Below, piece by piece: positions 38,542-48,678 of a stretch of 64,000 bases of DNA (the first letter of the stretch is position 1; the number at the start of each line of letters is the position of its first letter). The notes beneath the pieces were generated by a model. The model was given only the letters and a program-made list of their open reading frames with translations, was not told where the DNA came from and did no database searches. Position numbers and translations under genes: made by a program. Source of the DNA: Ruminococcus sp. AF46-10NS (lineage in GTDB: Bacteria > Bacillota > Clostridia > Lachnospirales > Lachnospiraceae). The DNA is taken from the NCBI RefSeq assembly GCF_003474435.1, contig NZ_QRNF01000004.1:78926-142925 (forward strand), read 5' to 3'.

Positions 38542-40215
38542 ATGAGAAGTGATACCGTAAGAAAAGGCACACAGCAGGCACCACACCGTTCCCTGTTCAA
38601 TGCCCTTGGAATGACAAACGAAGAAATGGATAAACCACTGGTAGGAATCGTAAGCTCTTACAACGAGATCGTACCGGGACATATGAACCTTGACAAGATC
38701 GTAAACGCTGTAAAACTTGGCGTTGCAATGGCTGGCGGTACACCGGTAGTATTCCCGGCTATCGCAGTATGTGACGGAATTGCAATGGGACATGTTGGAA
38801 TGAAATATTCACTTGTAACACGTGACCTGATCGCAGATTCCACAGAGGCTATGGCACTGGCTCATCAGTTTGATGCCCTTGTTATGGTGCCAAACTGTGA
38901 TAAAAACGTACCTGGACTTCTGATGGCAGCAGCAAGAATCAATGTTCCGACTGTGTTCGTAAGCGGCGGCCCGATGCTTGCAGGCCATGTAAAAGGACAT
39001 AAGACAAGTCTTTCTAGCATGTTTGAGGCAGTGGGCTCCTATGCAGCAGGAACCATCACAGCTGATGATCTGGCAGAATTTGAGAACAAAACCTGTCCGA
39101 CCTGCGGATCATGTTCCGGTATGTACACTGCAAACAGTATGAACTGCCTGACAGAGGTTCTCGGAATGGGCCTGAAAGGAAACGGTACCATCCCGGCCGT
39201 ATATTCCGAGCGTATCCGTCTTGCAAAGCATGCAGGAATGCAGGTAATGGAAATGTACAGAAGGAACATCCGCCCAAGAGATATCATGACAAAAGAGGCA
39301 GTTTTGAATGCCCTTACTGTAGATATGGCACTTGGTTGTTCCACAAACAGCATGCTTCATCTTCCTGCCATTGCACATGAGATCGGAATGGACTTTGATA
39401 TCAGCTTTGCAAATGAGATCAGTGAGAAGACTCCGAATCTCTGCCACCTTGCACCGGCTGGCCCGACTTACATGGAAGATCTTAATGAGGCCGGCGGTGT
39501 CTATGCAGTTATGAATGAGCTGAACAAGCTGGGACTTCTCCATACAGAGTGCATGACAGTAACTGGAAAAACAGTGGGCGAGAATATCAAAAACTGTGTA
39601 AATCTGAATCCGGAGGTTATCCGCCCAATCGACAATCCGTATACAAAGACAGGCGGACTTGCCGTACTGAAAGGAAACCTTGCACCGGACGGCGGCGTTG
39701 TAAAACGTTCCGCAGTTGTACCGGAGATGCTGGTACATGAAGGCCCTGCACGAGTATTCGACAGCGAGGATGATGCAATTGTGGCTATCAAGAGCGGTAA
39801 GATCGTAGAGGGTGATGTAGTCGTTATCCGTTATGAGGGACCAAAAGGCGGTCCTGGAATGAGAGAGATGCTGAACCCGACATCTGCCATCGTAGGAATG
39901 GGACTTGGTTCTTCCGTAGCCCTGATCACAGACGGACGTTTCAGCGGCGCATCCAGAGGAGCCGCTATTGGACACGTATCACCTGAGGCAGCAGTAGGCG
40001 GCCCGATCGCACTGGTTGAGGAAGGCGATATCATCAGCATCAACATTCCGGAGCTGAAACTGGAGATTAAGGTTTCTGACGAGGAGATGCAGGCAAGAAG
40101 AGAGAAATGGCAGCCAAGAGAGCCGAAGGTAACAACAGGTTATCTGGCAAGATATGCTTCCATGGTGACATCCGGAAACCGCGGTGCAATCTTGGAAGTA
40201 CCGAAAGCAAAATAA
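38542..40215 (+). CDS. ilvD: dihydroxy-acid dehydratase
   Basis: Dehydrates dihydroxy acids in isoleucine and valine synthesis using an Fe-S cluster. 557 residues, family norm. Visible: [23 protein letters not shown], the cluster cysteines in [10 protein letters not shown] and [19 protein letters not shown], and the C-terminal [30 protein letters not shown] precedes the ATG. Lies 67 bases after leuB and 15 before ilvB. Confidence 0.97.
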   Translation: MRSDTVRKGTQQAPHRSLFNALGMTNEEMDKPLVGIVSSYNEIVPGHMNLDKIVNAVKLGVAMAGGTPVVFPAIAVCDGIAMGHVGMKYSLVTRDLIADSTEAMALAHQFDALVMVPNCDKNVPGLLMAAARINVPTVFVSGGPMLAGHVKGHKTSLSSMFEAVGSYAAGTITADDLAEFENKTCPTCGSCSGMYTANSMNCLTEVLGMGLKGNGTIPAVYSERIRLAKHAGMQVMEMYRRNIRPRDIMTKEAVLNALTVDMALGCSTNSMLHLPAIAHEIGMDFDISFANEISEKTPNLCHLAPAGPTYMEDLNEAGGVYAVMNELNKLGLLHTECMTVTGKTVGENIKNCVNLNPEVIRPIDNPYTKTGGLAVLKGNLAPDGGVVKRSAVVPEMLVHEGPARVFDSEDDAIVAIKSGKIVEGDVVVIRYEGPKGGPGMREMLNPTSAIVGMGLGSSVALITDGRFSGASRGAAIGHVSPEAAVGGPIALVEEGDIISINIPELKLEIKVSDEEMQARREKWQPREPKVTTGYLARYASMVTSGNRGAILEVPKAK

Positions 40216-40230
40216 GGAGGAACGAAAGAC

Positions 40231-41912
40231 ATGCAGCTTACAGGTGCAGAGATCATCGTAGAATGTCTGAAAGAACAGGGCGTTGACACCGTATTTGGAT
40301 ATCCGGGCGGCGCGATACTGAATGTTTACGATGCCTTATATGAATACAAAGATGAGATCACGCATGTACTGACTTCCCATGAGCAGGGGGCATCTCATGC
40401 TGCTGACGGCTATGCGAGAGCTACCGGAAAGGTAGGTGTCTGCCTGGCAACATCCGGTCCTGGAGCCACCAACCTGGTAACAGGAATTGCTACTGCATAC
40501 ATGGATTCTGTACCGATGGTGGCCATCACTGCAAACGTAGGAAGACCGCTCCTGGGAAGAGATTCTTTCCAGGAGGTTGATATCGCAGGTATCGTAATGC
40601 CTGTGACAAAATACAGCTTCATTGTAAAAAATATTGAAGATCTTGCAGACACGTTAAGAAGAGCATTCTATATTGCAAAAAGCGGAAGACCTGGTCCTGT
40701 TCTTGTGGATGTTCCGAAGGATATCACAGGAATGAAATATGAATACGAGCCAGGCCGTCCGGCAACAGTCAACCGTGAGGTCAAAAATATCCGTAAAGAG
40801 GATATGGATCAGGCACTGGAAATGATCAGAGAAGCAGAGAAACCGTTTATTTTCGTGGGTGGTGGCTGTGTGATCTCAGGTGCAGACAGGGAAGTACGTG
40901 AACTTGCTCACAGAATCCAGGCTCCGGTCTGTGATACTTTGATGGGCAAGGGAACTTTCCCGGGAGAAGATCCCCTTTACACAGGTATGGTAGGAATGCA
41001 CGGAACAAAAGCTTCCGACCTTGGTGTAACAGAATGTGATCTTCTGCTCGTTCTCGGAGCACGATTCAGTGACCGTGTAACAGGAAATACGAAGACTTTT
41101 GCACATAATGCAAAGATCCTTCAGATCGATGTGGATGCAGCTGAGATCAACAAAAATATCACAGTGGATGCAAGCGTGATCGGAGATGTGAAAGAAGTTC
41201 TGAAACGTCTTCTTGAGGAAATTCCGGAGAAAGAACATCCGGAATGGGTTGCTCATATCCAGGATCTGAAAGCAAAATATCCGTTGAATTATGATCACAC
41301 ACAGCTTACAGGACCATATATTATAGAGAAACTTTATGAGCTGACAAACGGTGATGCCATCATCTCCACAGATGTTGGACAGCATCAGATGTGGGCGGCG
41401 CAGTATTATAAATACAAAGAGCGAGAACTCTTCTTACTTCCGGTGGCCTTGGAACAATGGGTTATGGTCTTGGTGCTGCAATTGGCGCGAAGATGGGCAG
41501 ACCGGAAAAAACAGTTGTAAATATAGCGGGTGACGGATGCTTCCGTATGAATATGAATGAGCTGGCAACAGCTGCACGCTGTGGCAGACAGCTGATCCAG
41601 ATTGTTATGAACAATCATGTACTGGGAATGGTGCGTCAGTGGCAGACGCTTTTCTATGGAAAGAGATACTCTTCCACAGTACTGGATGACGCCGTTGATT
41701 TTGTGAAATTATCGGAGGCGCTGGGCGCAAAAGCCATTCGTGTGACAAAAATGGAGGATGTGGAACCTGCACTTAAGATGGCACTGGCAGCAGAGGGACC
41801 TGTCGTTCTGGATTGCTGGATCGATCAGGATCTGAGTGTGTTCCCGATGGTACCGGCTGGTGCGAATCTAGATGATGTATTTGACGAGGAGGATATGAAG
41901 AAACATGAGTAG
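40231..41912 (+). CDS. ilvB: acetolactate synthase large subunit, frameshifted
   Basis: Thiamine-diphosphate enzyme for the first common step of branched-chain amino acid synthesis. The first frame holds FGYPGGAILNVYDALY, the catalytic Glu in SHEQGASHAADGYARATG, and the central FAD-binding domain. The second frame (from about 41424) holds TSGGLGTMGYG and the ThDP motif AGDGCFRMNMNE...MNNH. One C seems missing at 41422 (GAGCGAGA for GAGCCGAGA). As read, both pieces are inactive. Repaired length is 560 residues. No ilvN regulatory subunit gene follows; serC starts inside the last 8 bases. Confidence 0.93.
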
Positions 41913-42987
41913 AGTGTATAATTTTTCTGCCGGACCGGCAGTGCTTCCGGAGGAAGTACTCAAAGAAGTAGCTGATGAGATGATGGACTATAACGGCACT
42001 GGAATGTCCGTTATGGAAATGAGTCACAGAAGTGCAGCTTTCCAGGAGATCATTGATACAGCAGAGAAAGATCTCCGCGAACTTATGAACATCCCGGATA
42101 ATTACAAGGTACTTTTCCTTCAGGGAGGAGCATCCCAGCAGTTTGCCATGATCCCGATGAACCTTATGAAAAACAAGGTTGCAGATTATATCGTAACAGG
42201 TCAGTGGGCAAAGAAAGCTTATCAGGAAGCTCAGAAATACGGAAAAGCAAACAAGATCGCATCTTCTGAGGATAAAACCTTCAGCTATATCCCGGACTGC
42301 AGTGATCTGCCGATCAGCCCGGATGCAGATTATGTATACATCTGTGAGAACAACACCATTTATGGTACTAAATTCAAAAAACTTCCAAACACAAAAGGCA
42401 AGACCCTGGTAGCAGACGTATCCTCCTGCTTCCTGTCTGAGCCGGTTGATGTAAGCAAATATGGTATTATTTACGGTGGTGTTCAGAAGAACATCGGACC
42501 TGCAGGTATGGTTATCGTTATCATCCGTGAGGATCTGATCACAGAGGACGTTCTTCCGGGCACACCAACCATGCTTACATATAAGACACATGCAGACGCA
42601 GGCTCTCTTTACAACACACCGAATGCTTACTGCATCTATGTATGCGGAAAAGTATTTAAATGGCTTAAGAAGATGGGCGGTCTGGAAGTGATGAAACAGC
42701 GCAATGAGGAGAAAGCAAAAATCCTCTATGATTACCTGGATTCCAGCAAGCTGTTCAAAGGAACTGTAGTTCCGGAAGACAGATCTCTTATGAACGTTCC
42801 GTTTGTAACAGGAGACAAGGAAATGGATGCGAAGTTTGTCAAAGAGGCAACAGAAGCAGGCCTTGTAAACCTGAAAGGACACCGTACAGTTGGCGGAATG
42901 CGTGCCAGCATCTATAACGCTATGCCGAAGGCCGGCGTAGAGGCTCTGGTTGCATTCATGAAAAAATTCGAGGAGGAGAATGCATAA
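41905..42987 (+). CDS. serC: phosphoserine aminotransferase
   Basis: PLP enzyme converting 3-phosphohydroxypyruvate to phosphoserine. 360 residues with start RVYNFSAGPAVLPEEVL, MEMSHRSAAFQEII, FLQGGASQQFAMIPMNL, and the Schiff-base Lys in GGVQKNIGPAGM near residue 195. The C-terminal VGGMRASIYNAMP binds phosphate. ATG lies within the ilvB tail and the stop overlaps the serA ATG by one base, so all are translationally coupled. Confidence 0.97.
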   Translation: MSRVYNFSAGPAVLPEEVLKEVADEMMDYNGTGMSVMEMSHRSAAFQEIIDTAEKDLRELMNIPDNYKVLFLQGGASQQFAMIPMNLMKNKVADYIVTGQWAKKAYQEAQKYGKANKIASSEDKTFSYIPDCSDLPISPDADYVYICENNTIYGTKFKKLPNTKGKTLVADVSSCFLSEPVDVSKYGIIYGGVQKNIGPAGMVIVIIREDLITEDVLPGTPTMLTYKTHADAGSLYNTPNAYCIYVCGKVFKWLKKMGGLEVMKQRNEEKAKILYDYLDSSKLFKGTVVPEDRSLMNVPFVTGDKEMDAKFVKEATEAGLVNLKGHRTVGGMRASIYNAMPKAGVEALVAFMKKFEEENA

Positions 42988-44150
42988 TGTTCCAGTATCA
43001 TTGCCTGAATCCTATTGCTGAGAAGGGACTTAAACTTTTCGGCGACAATTACAAAAAAACAGAGAGTGCAGATCAGTGTGATGCTATTCTTGTAAGAAGT
43101 GCAAAAATGCACGACATGGAGCTTCCGAAGAGTGTTTGTGCAGTTGCACGTGCAGGCGCAGGTGTCAACAATATCCCGGTTAAAGAGTATGCAGAGAAAG
43201 GTGTTGTTGTATTCAACACACCTGGAGCAAATGCAAACGGCGTAAAAGAGCTTGTACTTGCAGGTATGCTTCTTGCATCCAGAGATATCGTTGGCGGCAT
43301 CGAGTGGGTTGCACAGGAGAAAGATAAAGAGCACATTGGAAAACTTGCCGAGAAGCAGAAAAAACAGTTCGCAGGCTGCGAGATCAGTGGTAAAAAGCTT
43401 GGTATCATCGGTCTTGGAGCAATCGGAGCCATGGTTGCCAATGCAGCATGCGGTCTTGGAATGGAAGTATATGGTTATGACCCATATCTTTCTATTGATG
43501 CAGCATGGAACCTGTCCAGAACCATCAAGCACAGCAAGAGCCTGGATGAAATCTACAGCCAGTGCGATTATATCACCATTCATGTGCCGCTTCTTGACAG
43601 TACTAAGAAGATGATCAACAAAGAAGCTTTCGACAAGATGAAGGACGGAGTGGTCCTTCTGAATTTTGCGAGAGATCTTCTTGTTGATGAGGATGCACTG
43701 ATCGAGGCTGTTGAGAGTGGCAAGGTCAAGAAGTATGTAACTGACTTTGCCAATGAGACAGTTGCAGGACGTGAGGGCATTCTGGTAACTCCGCATCTTG
43801 GCGCTTCTACAGAGGAGTCTGAGGAGAACTGTGCGGAGATGGCTGTGAAAGAGATCCGTGATTATCTTGAGAATGGTAATATTAAGAATTCGGTAAATTA
43901 TCCGAACTGTGATATGGGTACCTGTGTGGCTGTGGGCAGAATTTCTCTTGCTCATAGTAATACACCGAATATGATCAGTCAGGTTACTAAGATCCTTGGA
44001 TCTGAGGGACTGAACATTGCGGATATGACGAATAAGAGTAAAGGGGAGTTTGCTTACACTCTTATTGATCTTGAGAGTGCGGCCTCTGCCAGGGCACTTG
44101 ATGAACTCAAAGAGATTGATGGTATGTACAGAGTACGTGTTGTTAAGTAA
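42987..44150 (+). CDS. serA: D-3-phosphoglycerate dehydrogenase
   Basis: NAD-dependent oxidation of 3-phosphoglycerate, first step of serine synthesis. 387 residues, the short form. Signatures: ARAGAGVNNIPV, the nucleotide fold GIIGLGAIGAMVANAA near residue 138, YDPY, NFARDLLVDEDAL, and the catalytic His in VTPHLGASTEESEENCAE. The final ~75 residues are an ACT domain (HSNTPNMISQVTKILGSEGLNIADM), a likely serine sensor. Last gene of the operon. Confidence 0.97.
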   Translation: MFQYHCLNPIAEKGLKLFGDNYKKTESADQCDAILVRSAKMHDMELPKSVCAVARAGAGVNNIPVKEYAEKGVVVFNTPGANANGVKELVLAGMLLASRDIVGGIEWVAQEKDKEHIGKLAEKQKKQFAGCEISGKKLGIIGLGAIGAMVANAACGLGMEVYGYDPYLSIDAAWNLSRTIKHSKSLDEIYSQCDYITIHVPLLDSTKKMINKEAFDKMKDGVVLLNFARDLLVDEDALIEAVESGKVKKYVTDFANETVAGREGILVTPHLGASTEESEENCAEMAVKEIRDYLENGNIKNSVNYPNCDMGTCVAVGRISLAHSNTPNMISQVTKILGSEGLNIADMTNKSKGEFAYTLIDLESAASARALDELKEIDGMYRVRVVK

Positions 44151-44152
44151 AA

Positions 44153-44335
44153 CCGCAAAGGGGGGGCCGCAAAGCCGCGCCCCTCTGCACACCCCTTGGG
44201 CTTTTTTGGGGTAGTGCAGCAACTGCGGCGGGCGGGGAGGCGGGCCTTTGGCCTGTTCCCTGGGATTTTGATTCCTGGGAATGAAACATTGGCCCTGTTC
44301 CCTGAGATGAAAAGCTGAGATGAAAATGTGAGTTT
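44153..44335. repeat. GC-rich palindromic intergenic element
   Basis: About 180 bases far richer in G and C than the surroundings. It contains GGGGGGGC/GCCCCTC and CTGCACACCCC/GGGGTAGTGCAG hairpins and internal direct repeats (GGCC-TGTTCCCTG at two places; GAGATGAAAA twice). It lies between serA and the proS promoter. No coding potential. It may act as the serA terminator and looks like a dispersed repeat, which only a genome search can show. Confidence 0.5.
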
Positions 44336-44339
44336 GGGG

Positions 44340-44368
44340 TTGACATTGAGGATTTTTTCCCCTAAAAT
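44340..44368 (+). promoter_or_regulatory. promoter for the proS T-box transcript
   Basis: Consensus TTGACA (44340-44345), 17 bases, TAAAAT (44363-44368). Confidence 0.82.
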
Positions 44369-44374
44369 GTATCG

Positions 44375-44629
44375 AAGATACGGCGATGATGAGAATAGTA
44401 CACAGGGATGTGGCACAGAGAGGGATTCCTTCTGATGAGGGTCAGTTGTGGTGTGAGAGTCCTGTCGGGTGAACTGTGGAACCGGCCTCGGAGCTCTGCG
44501 TGATTGAAGCGTGGCGTGTGTTTCCGGCGTTAACGGGTGTTGAGAGAACAGCTTTTTCGGCTGTTAACTGGGGTGGTACCGCCGAAGTCATTCGGTCCCT
44601 TGTGAGGGATTCGGAGGGCTTATTTTTTT
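44375..44629 (+). promoter_or_regulatory. T-box riboswitch controlling proS
   Basis: A leader of about 255 bases begins with the typical GATGATGAGAATAGTA of stem I. It has an AACAGC/GCTGTT hairpin (44547-44565) and the T-box sequence TGGGGTGGTACCGCC (44569-44583), whose antiterminator contacts the NCCA end of uncharged tRNA. A terminator stem (AAGTC..TCCCT against AGGGA..GGGCTT) and seven T (44623-44629) follow. Placed before proS it should sense tRNA-Pro. CCG and CCT triplets lie in the probable specifier region (AACCGGCCTCGGAG), but I cannot fix the specifier without folding. Confidence 0.88.
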
Positions 44630-44762
44630 GTCCGTAAAACGGGATTGTGATAATGATATACGGTTTAGGGGACAGGAGAGTGGGTCGGATGGATTCCGGA
44701 TTATTGGCGGCTGGGCAGCAGTCGGCGATTTGTTTTAGATCACAAGAAAAAGGAGATTTATC

Positions 44763-46202
44763 ATGGCAAAAGAAAAGAAATTAGTACAGGCCATCACGTC
44801 TATGGATGAGGATTTTGCTCAGTGGTATACAGACGTTGTTAAGAAGGCTGAACTTTGCGGCTATACAAGCGTTAAGGGCTGTATGGCGATCAAACCTGCA
44901 GGTTATGCAATCTGGGAGAATATCCAGCATGAGCTTGACCGCAGATTTAAAGAGACTGGTGTAGAGAATGTTTACATGCCGATCTTTATCCCGGAGTCTC
45001 TTCTTGATAAAGAGAAAGATCATGTGGAAGGTTTTGCCCCGGAGGTTGCATGGGTTACTCATGGCGGCCTTGATCCGCTTCAGGAGAGACTTTGTGTGCG
45101 TCCGACTTCCGAGACTCTGTTCTGCGATTTCTATCAGAAAGAAATCCAGTCCCACAGAGATCTTCCGAAGGTATATAATCAGTGGTGTTCTGTTGTCCGC
45201 TGGGAGAAAACAACACGTCCGTTCCTTCGTTCCAGAGAGTTTTTGTGGCAGGAAGGACATACAGCACATGCAACAGCTGAGGAAGCCGAGCAGCGTACCA
45301 TTCAGATGCTGAATATCTATGCAGATTTTTGTGAGGAAGTTCTCGCAATTCCGGTTATCAAAGGCCAGAAGACAGATAAAGAGAAATTTGCAGGTGCTGA
45401 GGCTACTTATACCATCGAGTCCCTGATGCACGATGGAAAAGCTCTCCAGTCCGGTACAAGCCATAACTTTGGAGATGGTTTTGCGAAAGCATTCGGAATC
45501 CAGTACACAGATAAAGACAACACACTGAAATATGTTCACCAGACATCCTGGGGAATGACAACACGTATGATCGGTGCCATCATCATGGTACACGGCGATA
45601 ACAGCGGCCTTGTTCTTCCTCCGAGAATCGCTCCGGTGCAGACTGTGATCATTCCGATCCAGCAGCGTAAAGAAGGCGTTATGGAGAAAGCCGATGAGCT
45701 TCTTGCAGCACTGAAAGCAGCAGGAATTCGTGCAAAAGTTGACGCTACAGACAAGAGCCCGGGATTCAAATTTGCTGAGCAGGAGATGCGTGGTATTCCG
45801 ATTCGTGTTGAGTGCGGACCGAAAGATATTGAGAACGGTCAGGCAGTTCTCTGCAGAAGAGATACCCGTGAGAAATATACAGTATCCTTCGAGGAGCTTG
45901 CAGATAAGGTAAAAGAGCTTCTGGATACCATTCAGCATGATATGCTGGAGCGCGCACGTGCACACAGAGAGTCACATACTTACGTGGCCAAGAATTACGA
46001 GGAGTTCGGCGAGATCATCAACAGCAAGCCAGGCTTCATCAAAGCTATGTGGTGCGGCGACCGTGCATGTGAGGACAAGATCAAAGAAGATTTCCAGGCA
46101 ACATCCAGATGTATGCCATTTGAGCAGGAGCAGTTAAGCGATGTTTGCGTATGCTGTGGAAAACCGGCTAAGAAGATGGTTTACTGGGGACGTGCATATT
46201 AA
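44763..46202 (+). CDS. proS: prolyl-tRNA synthetase (archaeal/eukaryotic type)
   Basis: Class II synthetase charging tRNA-Pro. 479 residues, without the insertion editing domain of the E. coli type. Signatures: [40 protein letters not shown], motif 2 ([12 protein letters not shown]... [18 protein letters not shown]), [14 protein letters not shown], motif 3 region [23 protein letters not shown], and a C-terminal Cys-rich end ([19 protein letters not shown]). It is preceded by a T-box leader. Confidence 0.97.
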   Translation: MAKEKKLVQAITSMDEDFAQWYTDVVKKAELCGYTSVKGCMAIKPAGYAIWENIQHELDRRFKETGVENVYMPIFIPESLLDKEKDHVEGFAPEVAWVTHGGLDPLQERLCVRPTSETLFCDFYQKEIQSHRDLPKVYNQWCSVVRWEKTTRPFLRSREFLWQEGHTAHATAEEAEQRTIQMLNIYADFCEEVLAIPVIKGQKTDKEKFAGAEATYTIESLMHDGKALQSGTSHNFGDGFAKAFGIQYTDKDNTLKYVHQTSWGMTTRMIGAIIMVHGDNSGLVLPPRIAPVQTVIIPIQQRKEGVMEKADELLAALKAAGIRAKVDATDKSPGFKFAEQEMRGIPIRVECGPKDIENGQAVLCRRDTREKYTVSFEELADKVKELLDTIQHDMLERARAHRESHTYVAKNYEEFGEIINSKPGFIKAMWCGDRACEDKIKEDFQATSRCMPFEQEQLSDVCVCCGKPAKKMVYWGRAY

Positions 46203-46206
46203 ATTT

Positions 46207-47547
46207 ATGACAATAAATATACCACAAAAGGCAGCACAGATCCTGCGTACGTTGAATGCTGCCGGCTATGAGGCCTACGTTGTCGGTGGCTGCGTCCGGG
46301 ATTCCATTCTGAACAGAGTGCCGGGAGACTGGGACATCACAACCTCCGCACTTCCGGAGCAGGTGAAGGAACTTTTTCACAGAACCGTGGACACAGGGAT
46401 CCAGCATGGAACCGTAACAGTGATGATGGATAAAGAAGGCTTCGAGGTGACGACCTACCGTGTGGACGGAGAATATCATGATGGCCGCCATCCGGATGCA
46501 GTGACATTTACCAGAAGCCTTGAGGAAGATCTTAAGAGAAGGGATTTTACCATCAACGCAATGGCTTATCATCCGGAACATGGACTGGTGGATCTGTTTG
46601 GCGGAATGGAAGATATTGATCAGAAGATCATTCGCTGTGTGGGAAATCCGGTGGAGCGTTTTACAGAAGATGCCCTTCGGATGCTCCGCGCAGTACGTTT
46701 TTCTGCACAGCTTGGTTTTACAGTGGAGGAGAATACGAAGGCGGCGCTGGCACGAATGGCAGGAAACCTGGAGCATGTCAGCGCAGAACGTATCCAGACA
46801 GAGCTTGTGAAGCTTCTGGTATCGGATCATCCGGACTATCTTCGCACAGCATGGGAGACAGGCCTGACCCGGGAATTTCTTCCGGAATTTGATGCCTGTA
46901 TGGAGACAAAGCAGAATACTCCGCATCATTGCTATACAGTGGGTGAGCACATTCTGAAAAGCCTTACAGAGATTGAAAATGACCGGCTTCTCCGTATCAC
47001 CATGCTTCTTCACGACATTGCGAAACCTGTTGTGAAAAAGACTGATGAGAACGGTAGAGACCACTTCAAGACTCATGGACCGACAGGCGAGAAGCTGGCA
47101 GGAAAGATCCTGCGCCGACTGAAATTTGACAATGCAACAATTCGAAACACCTGTCGCCTGATCCGGTACCATGATCTTCGCCCGACTCCGTCAGCTGAGG
47201 ATGTGAGAAGATCTGTGAACCTTATTGGAGAGGAGCTTTTTCCACTGTATCTGAAAGTACAGAGGGCAGATCTTTTATCCCAGAGTATGTATAAAAGAGA
47301 GGAAAAGCTGGCACGTCTGAACGGCGTGACAGAAACTTATCAGGAGATCCTTAAAAGAGGCGAGTGTACATCTCTGAAGACCCTGGCAGTCACCGGAAAA
47401 GATCTGATAAATGCCGGACACCCGGCAGGACCGGAACTGGGAGATCTTCTGGAAAAGCTTCTTGACAGTGTACTGAAAGATCCTTCCCTTAATACAAAAG
47501 AAAAACTTCTTGAAGCAGCAGAAAAAGATAGCATAAAAACCGAATAG
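46207..47547 (+). CDS. cca: CCA tRNA nucleotidyltransferase
   Basis: Adds or repairs the CCA tail of tRNAs. The head domain has VVGGCVRDSILNRVPGDWDITTSA (the GG and DxD metal motifs), DFTINAMAYHPEHGLVDLFGG and RFTEDALRMLRAVRF. An HD domain (LLHDIAKP near residue 272) follows. ATG 46207 lies 5 bases after the proS stop with no clear ribosome site and may rely on coupling. Earlier in-frame codons (GTG 46192, ATG 46141) lie within proS. About 446 residues. Substrate choice of CCA against poly(A) is inferred. Confidence 0.92.
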   Translation: MTINIPQKAAQILRTLNAAGYEAYVVGGCVRDSILNRVPGDWDITTSALPEQVKELFHRTVDTGIQHGTVTVMMDKEGFEVTTYRVDGEYHDGRHPDAVTFTRSLEEDLKRRDFTINAMAYHPEHGLVDLFGGMEDIDQKIIRCVGNPVERFTEDALRMLRAVRFSAQLGFTVEENTKAALARMAGNLEHVSAERIQTELVKLLVSDHPDYLRTAWETGLTREFLPEFDACMETKQNTPHHCYTVGEHILKSLTEIENDRLLRITMLLHDIAKPVVKKTDENGRDHFKTHGPTGEKLAGKILRRLKFDNATIRNTCRLIRYHDLRPTPSAEDVRRSVNLIGEELFPLYLKVQRADLLSQSMYKREEKLARLNGVTETYQEILKRGECTSLKTLAVTGKDLINAGHPAGPELGDLLEKLLDSVLKDPSLNTKEKLLEAAEKDSIKTE

Positions 47548-47554
47548 AATAACA

Positions 47555-47604
47555 AATTTCCCCCCTGCATAAGATAGAACGTAAAATAAGGCAGGGGGGA
47601 AATT
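47555..47604 (+). promoter_or_regulatory. perfect 14-bp hairpin burying the ribosome site of the CotS-like gene
   Basis: AATTTCCCCCCTGC (47555-47568) and GCAGGGGGGAAATT (47591-47604) are exact complements with a 22-base loop. The second arm contains the GGGGGGA that must serve the TTG start at 47607. It may act as a terminator for cca or as a translational switch. Confidence 0.7.
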
Positions 47605-47606
47605 GT

Positions 47607-48590
47607 TTGTACGATTATGGTCTGAGCGTACTGGAGCAGTATGGGCTTGCAGCTTCAACCTCCGGCAGGGTGAGAGGTGCGCTTTTGTGCAGGACAGAAA
47701 AAGGTCCTGTGGTTCTGCGGGAATTTCACGGATCAGAAAAAAAGCTTGCCATGCAGCAGATGCTTCTTAAGAAACTCCAGGATGAGGGCTGTCATGTAGA
47801 TGTATTTCTGGAAAATCAGGAAGGTGCGCTGGTAAGCAGGGATAAAGATTCTATTCCCTATACTGCACAAATCTGGTTTGACGGACGGGAATGTGACACA
47901 AAATCAGAAGCCGATATCCTGAAAAGCGTACGCATACTGGCAGAGATCCACAGAAAAATGCAGCTTCCGCTGGAGGAGGATTATATAGGACGAGACTTAA
48001 AAGATGAATACATCCGCCACAACCAGGAACTCCGTAAGATACGCCGCTTTATCCGAAAGAAAGGGGCATCCAATCCTTTCGAAAAAGATTACCTCCAGAG
48101 TGTGGAATGGTTCCTGGAAAAAGGCGAAGAGGCAGTTTCCATGCTTAAGACAACGGATTATGACAGGCTCAGGGAAGAATCTTTGCGTGCAGGTTGTGTC
48201 TGTCATGGAGAGTTCAACCAGCACAATGTGCTGATCTCAGGTGGAAATACAGCTGTGACCAATTTCGGCCACTGGAGTTTTGATGTGCAGATGGCAGATC
48301 TTTACCGGTTTATGCGTAAGATACTGGAGAAATACAGCTGGGATCCACGTATGGCGGAAAAAATGCTCTCATCTTATAATGCGGTGCGTCCAATCTCAAA
48401 GTCAGAATGGCAGAACCTGAAAGTTCGTTTTCTCTACCCGGAAAAATACTGGAAGCTTGCCAATCATTATTACACCCACAATAAGGTGGTAGTTTCCGGG
48501 AAAAATGTGGAAAAGCTGCGCATGATGATCCGTCAGAAAGAGCAGTGGGAAAGTTTTTCAGGACAGTGCTTCGTGCAGGAGTTATTCTGA
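47607..48590 (+). CDS. CotS-family spore coat protein (aminoglycoside-phosphotransferase fold)
   Basis: 327 residues with TTG start 8 bases after GGGGGGA. Kinase-like fold of the CotS/YutH group: LREFHGSEKKLAMQQMLLKKLQDEG (N-lobe), ILAEIHRKMQ, the catalytic-loop equivalent CHGEFNQHNVLI near residue 200, and NFGHWSFDVQMADLYRFMRKI, where the metal-binding Asp of true kinases appears changed to Asn (TNFGHW). That suggests a non-catalytic or altered coat protein. Named by family resemblance only. Confidence 0.8.
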   Translation: MYDYGLSVLEQYGLAASTSGRVRGALLCRTEKGPVVLREFHGSEKKLAMQQMLLKKLQDEGCHVDVFLENQEGALVSRDKDSIPYTAQIWFDGRECDTKSEADILKSVRILAEIHRKMQLPLEEDYIGRDLKDEYIRHNQELRKIRRFIRKKGASNPFEKDYLQSVEWFLEKGEEAVSMLKTTDYDRLREESLRAGCVCHGEFNQHNVLISGGNTAVTNFGHWSFDVQMADLYRFMRKILEKYSWDPRMAEKMLSSYNAVRPISKSEWQNLKVRFLYPEKYWKLANHYYTHNKVVVSGKNVEKLRMMIRQKEQWESFSGQCFVQELF

Positions 48591-48608
48591 ATAAGGCAAA
48601 AACAAAAC

Positions 48609-48637
48609 TTCCATTTTTCAGAAAACTGTAATATAAT
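48609..48637 (+). promoter_or_regulatory. promoter for the phosphoglucomutase gene
   Basis: TTCCAT, 17 bases, TATAAT (48632-48637). Confidence 0.45.
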
Positions 48638-48678
48638 ATTAAGTACAGTATATGAGAAACAGGGAGGTACTTTGAAAC

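Noticed and set aside
41773..44222. Long minus-strand frames over serC and serA
   Set aside because: Shadows of strongly conserved plus-strand enzymes; the translated sequence has no family features.
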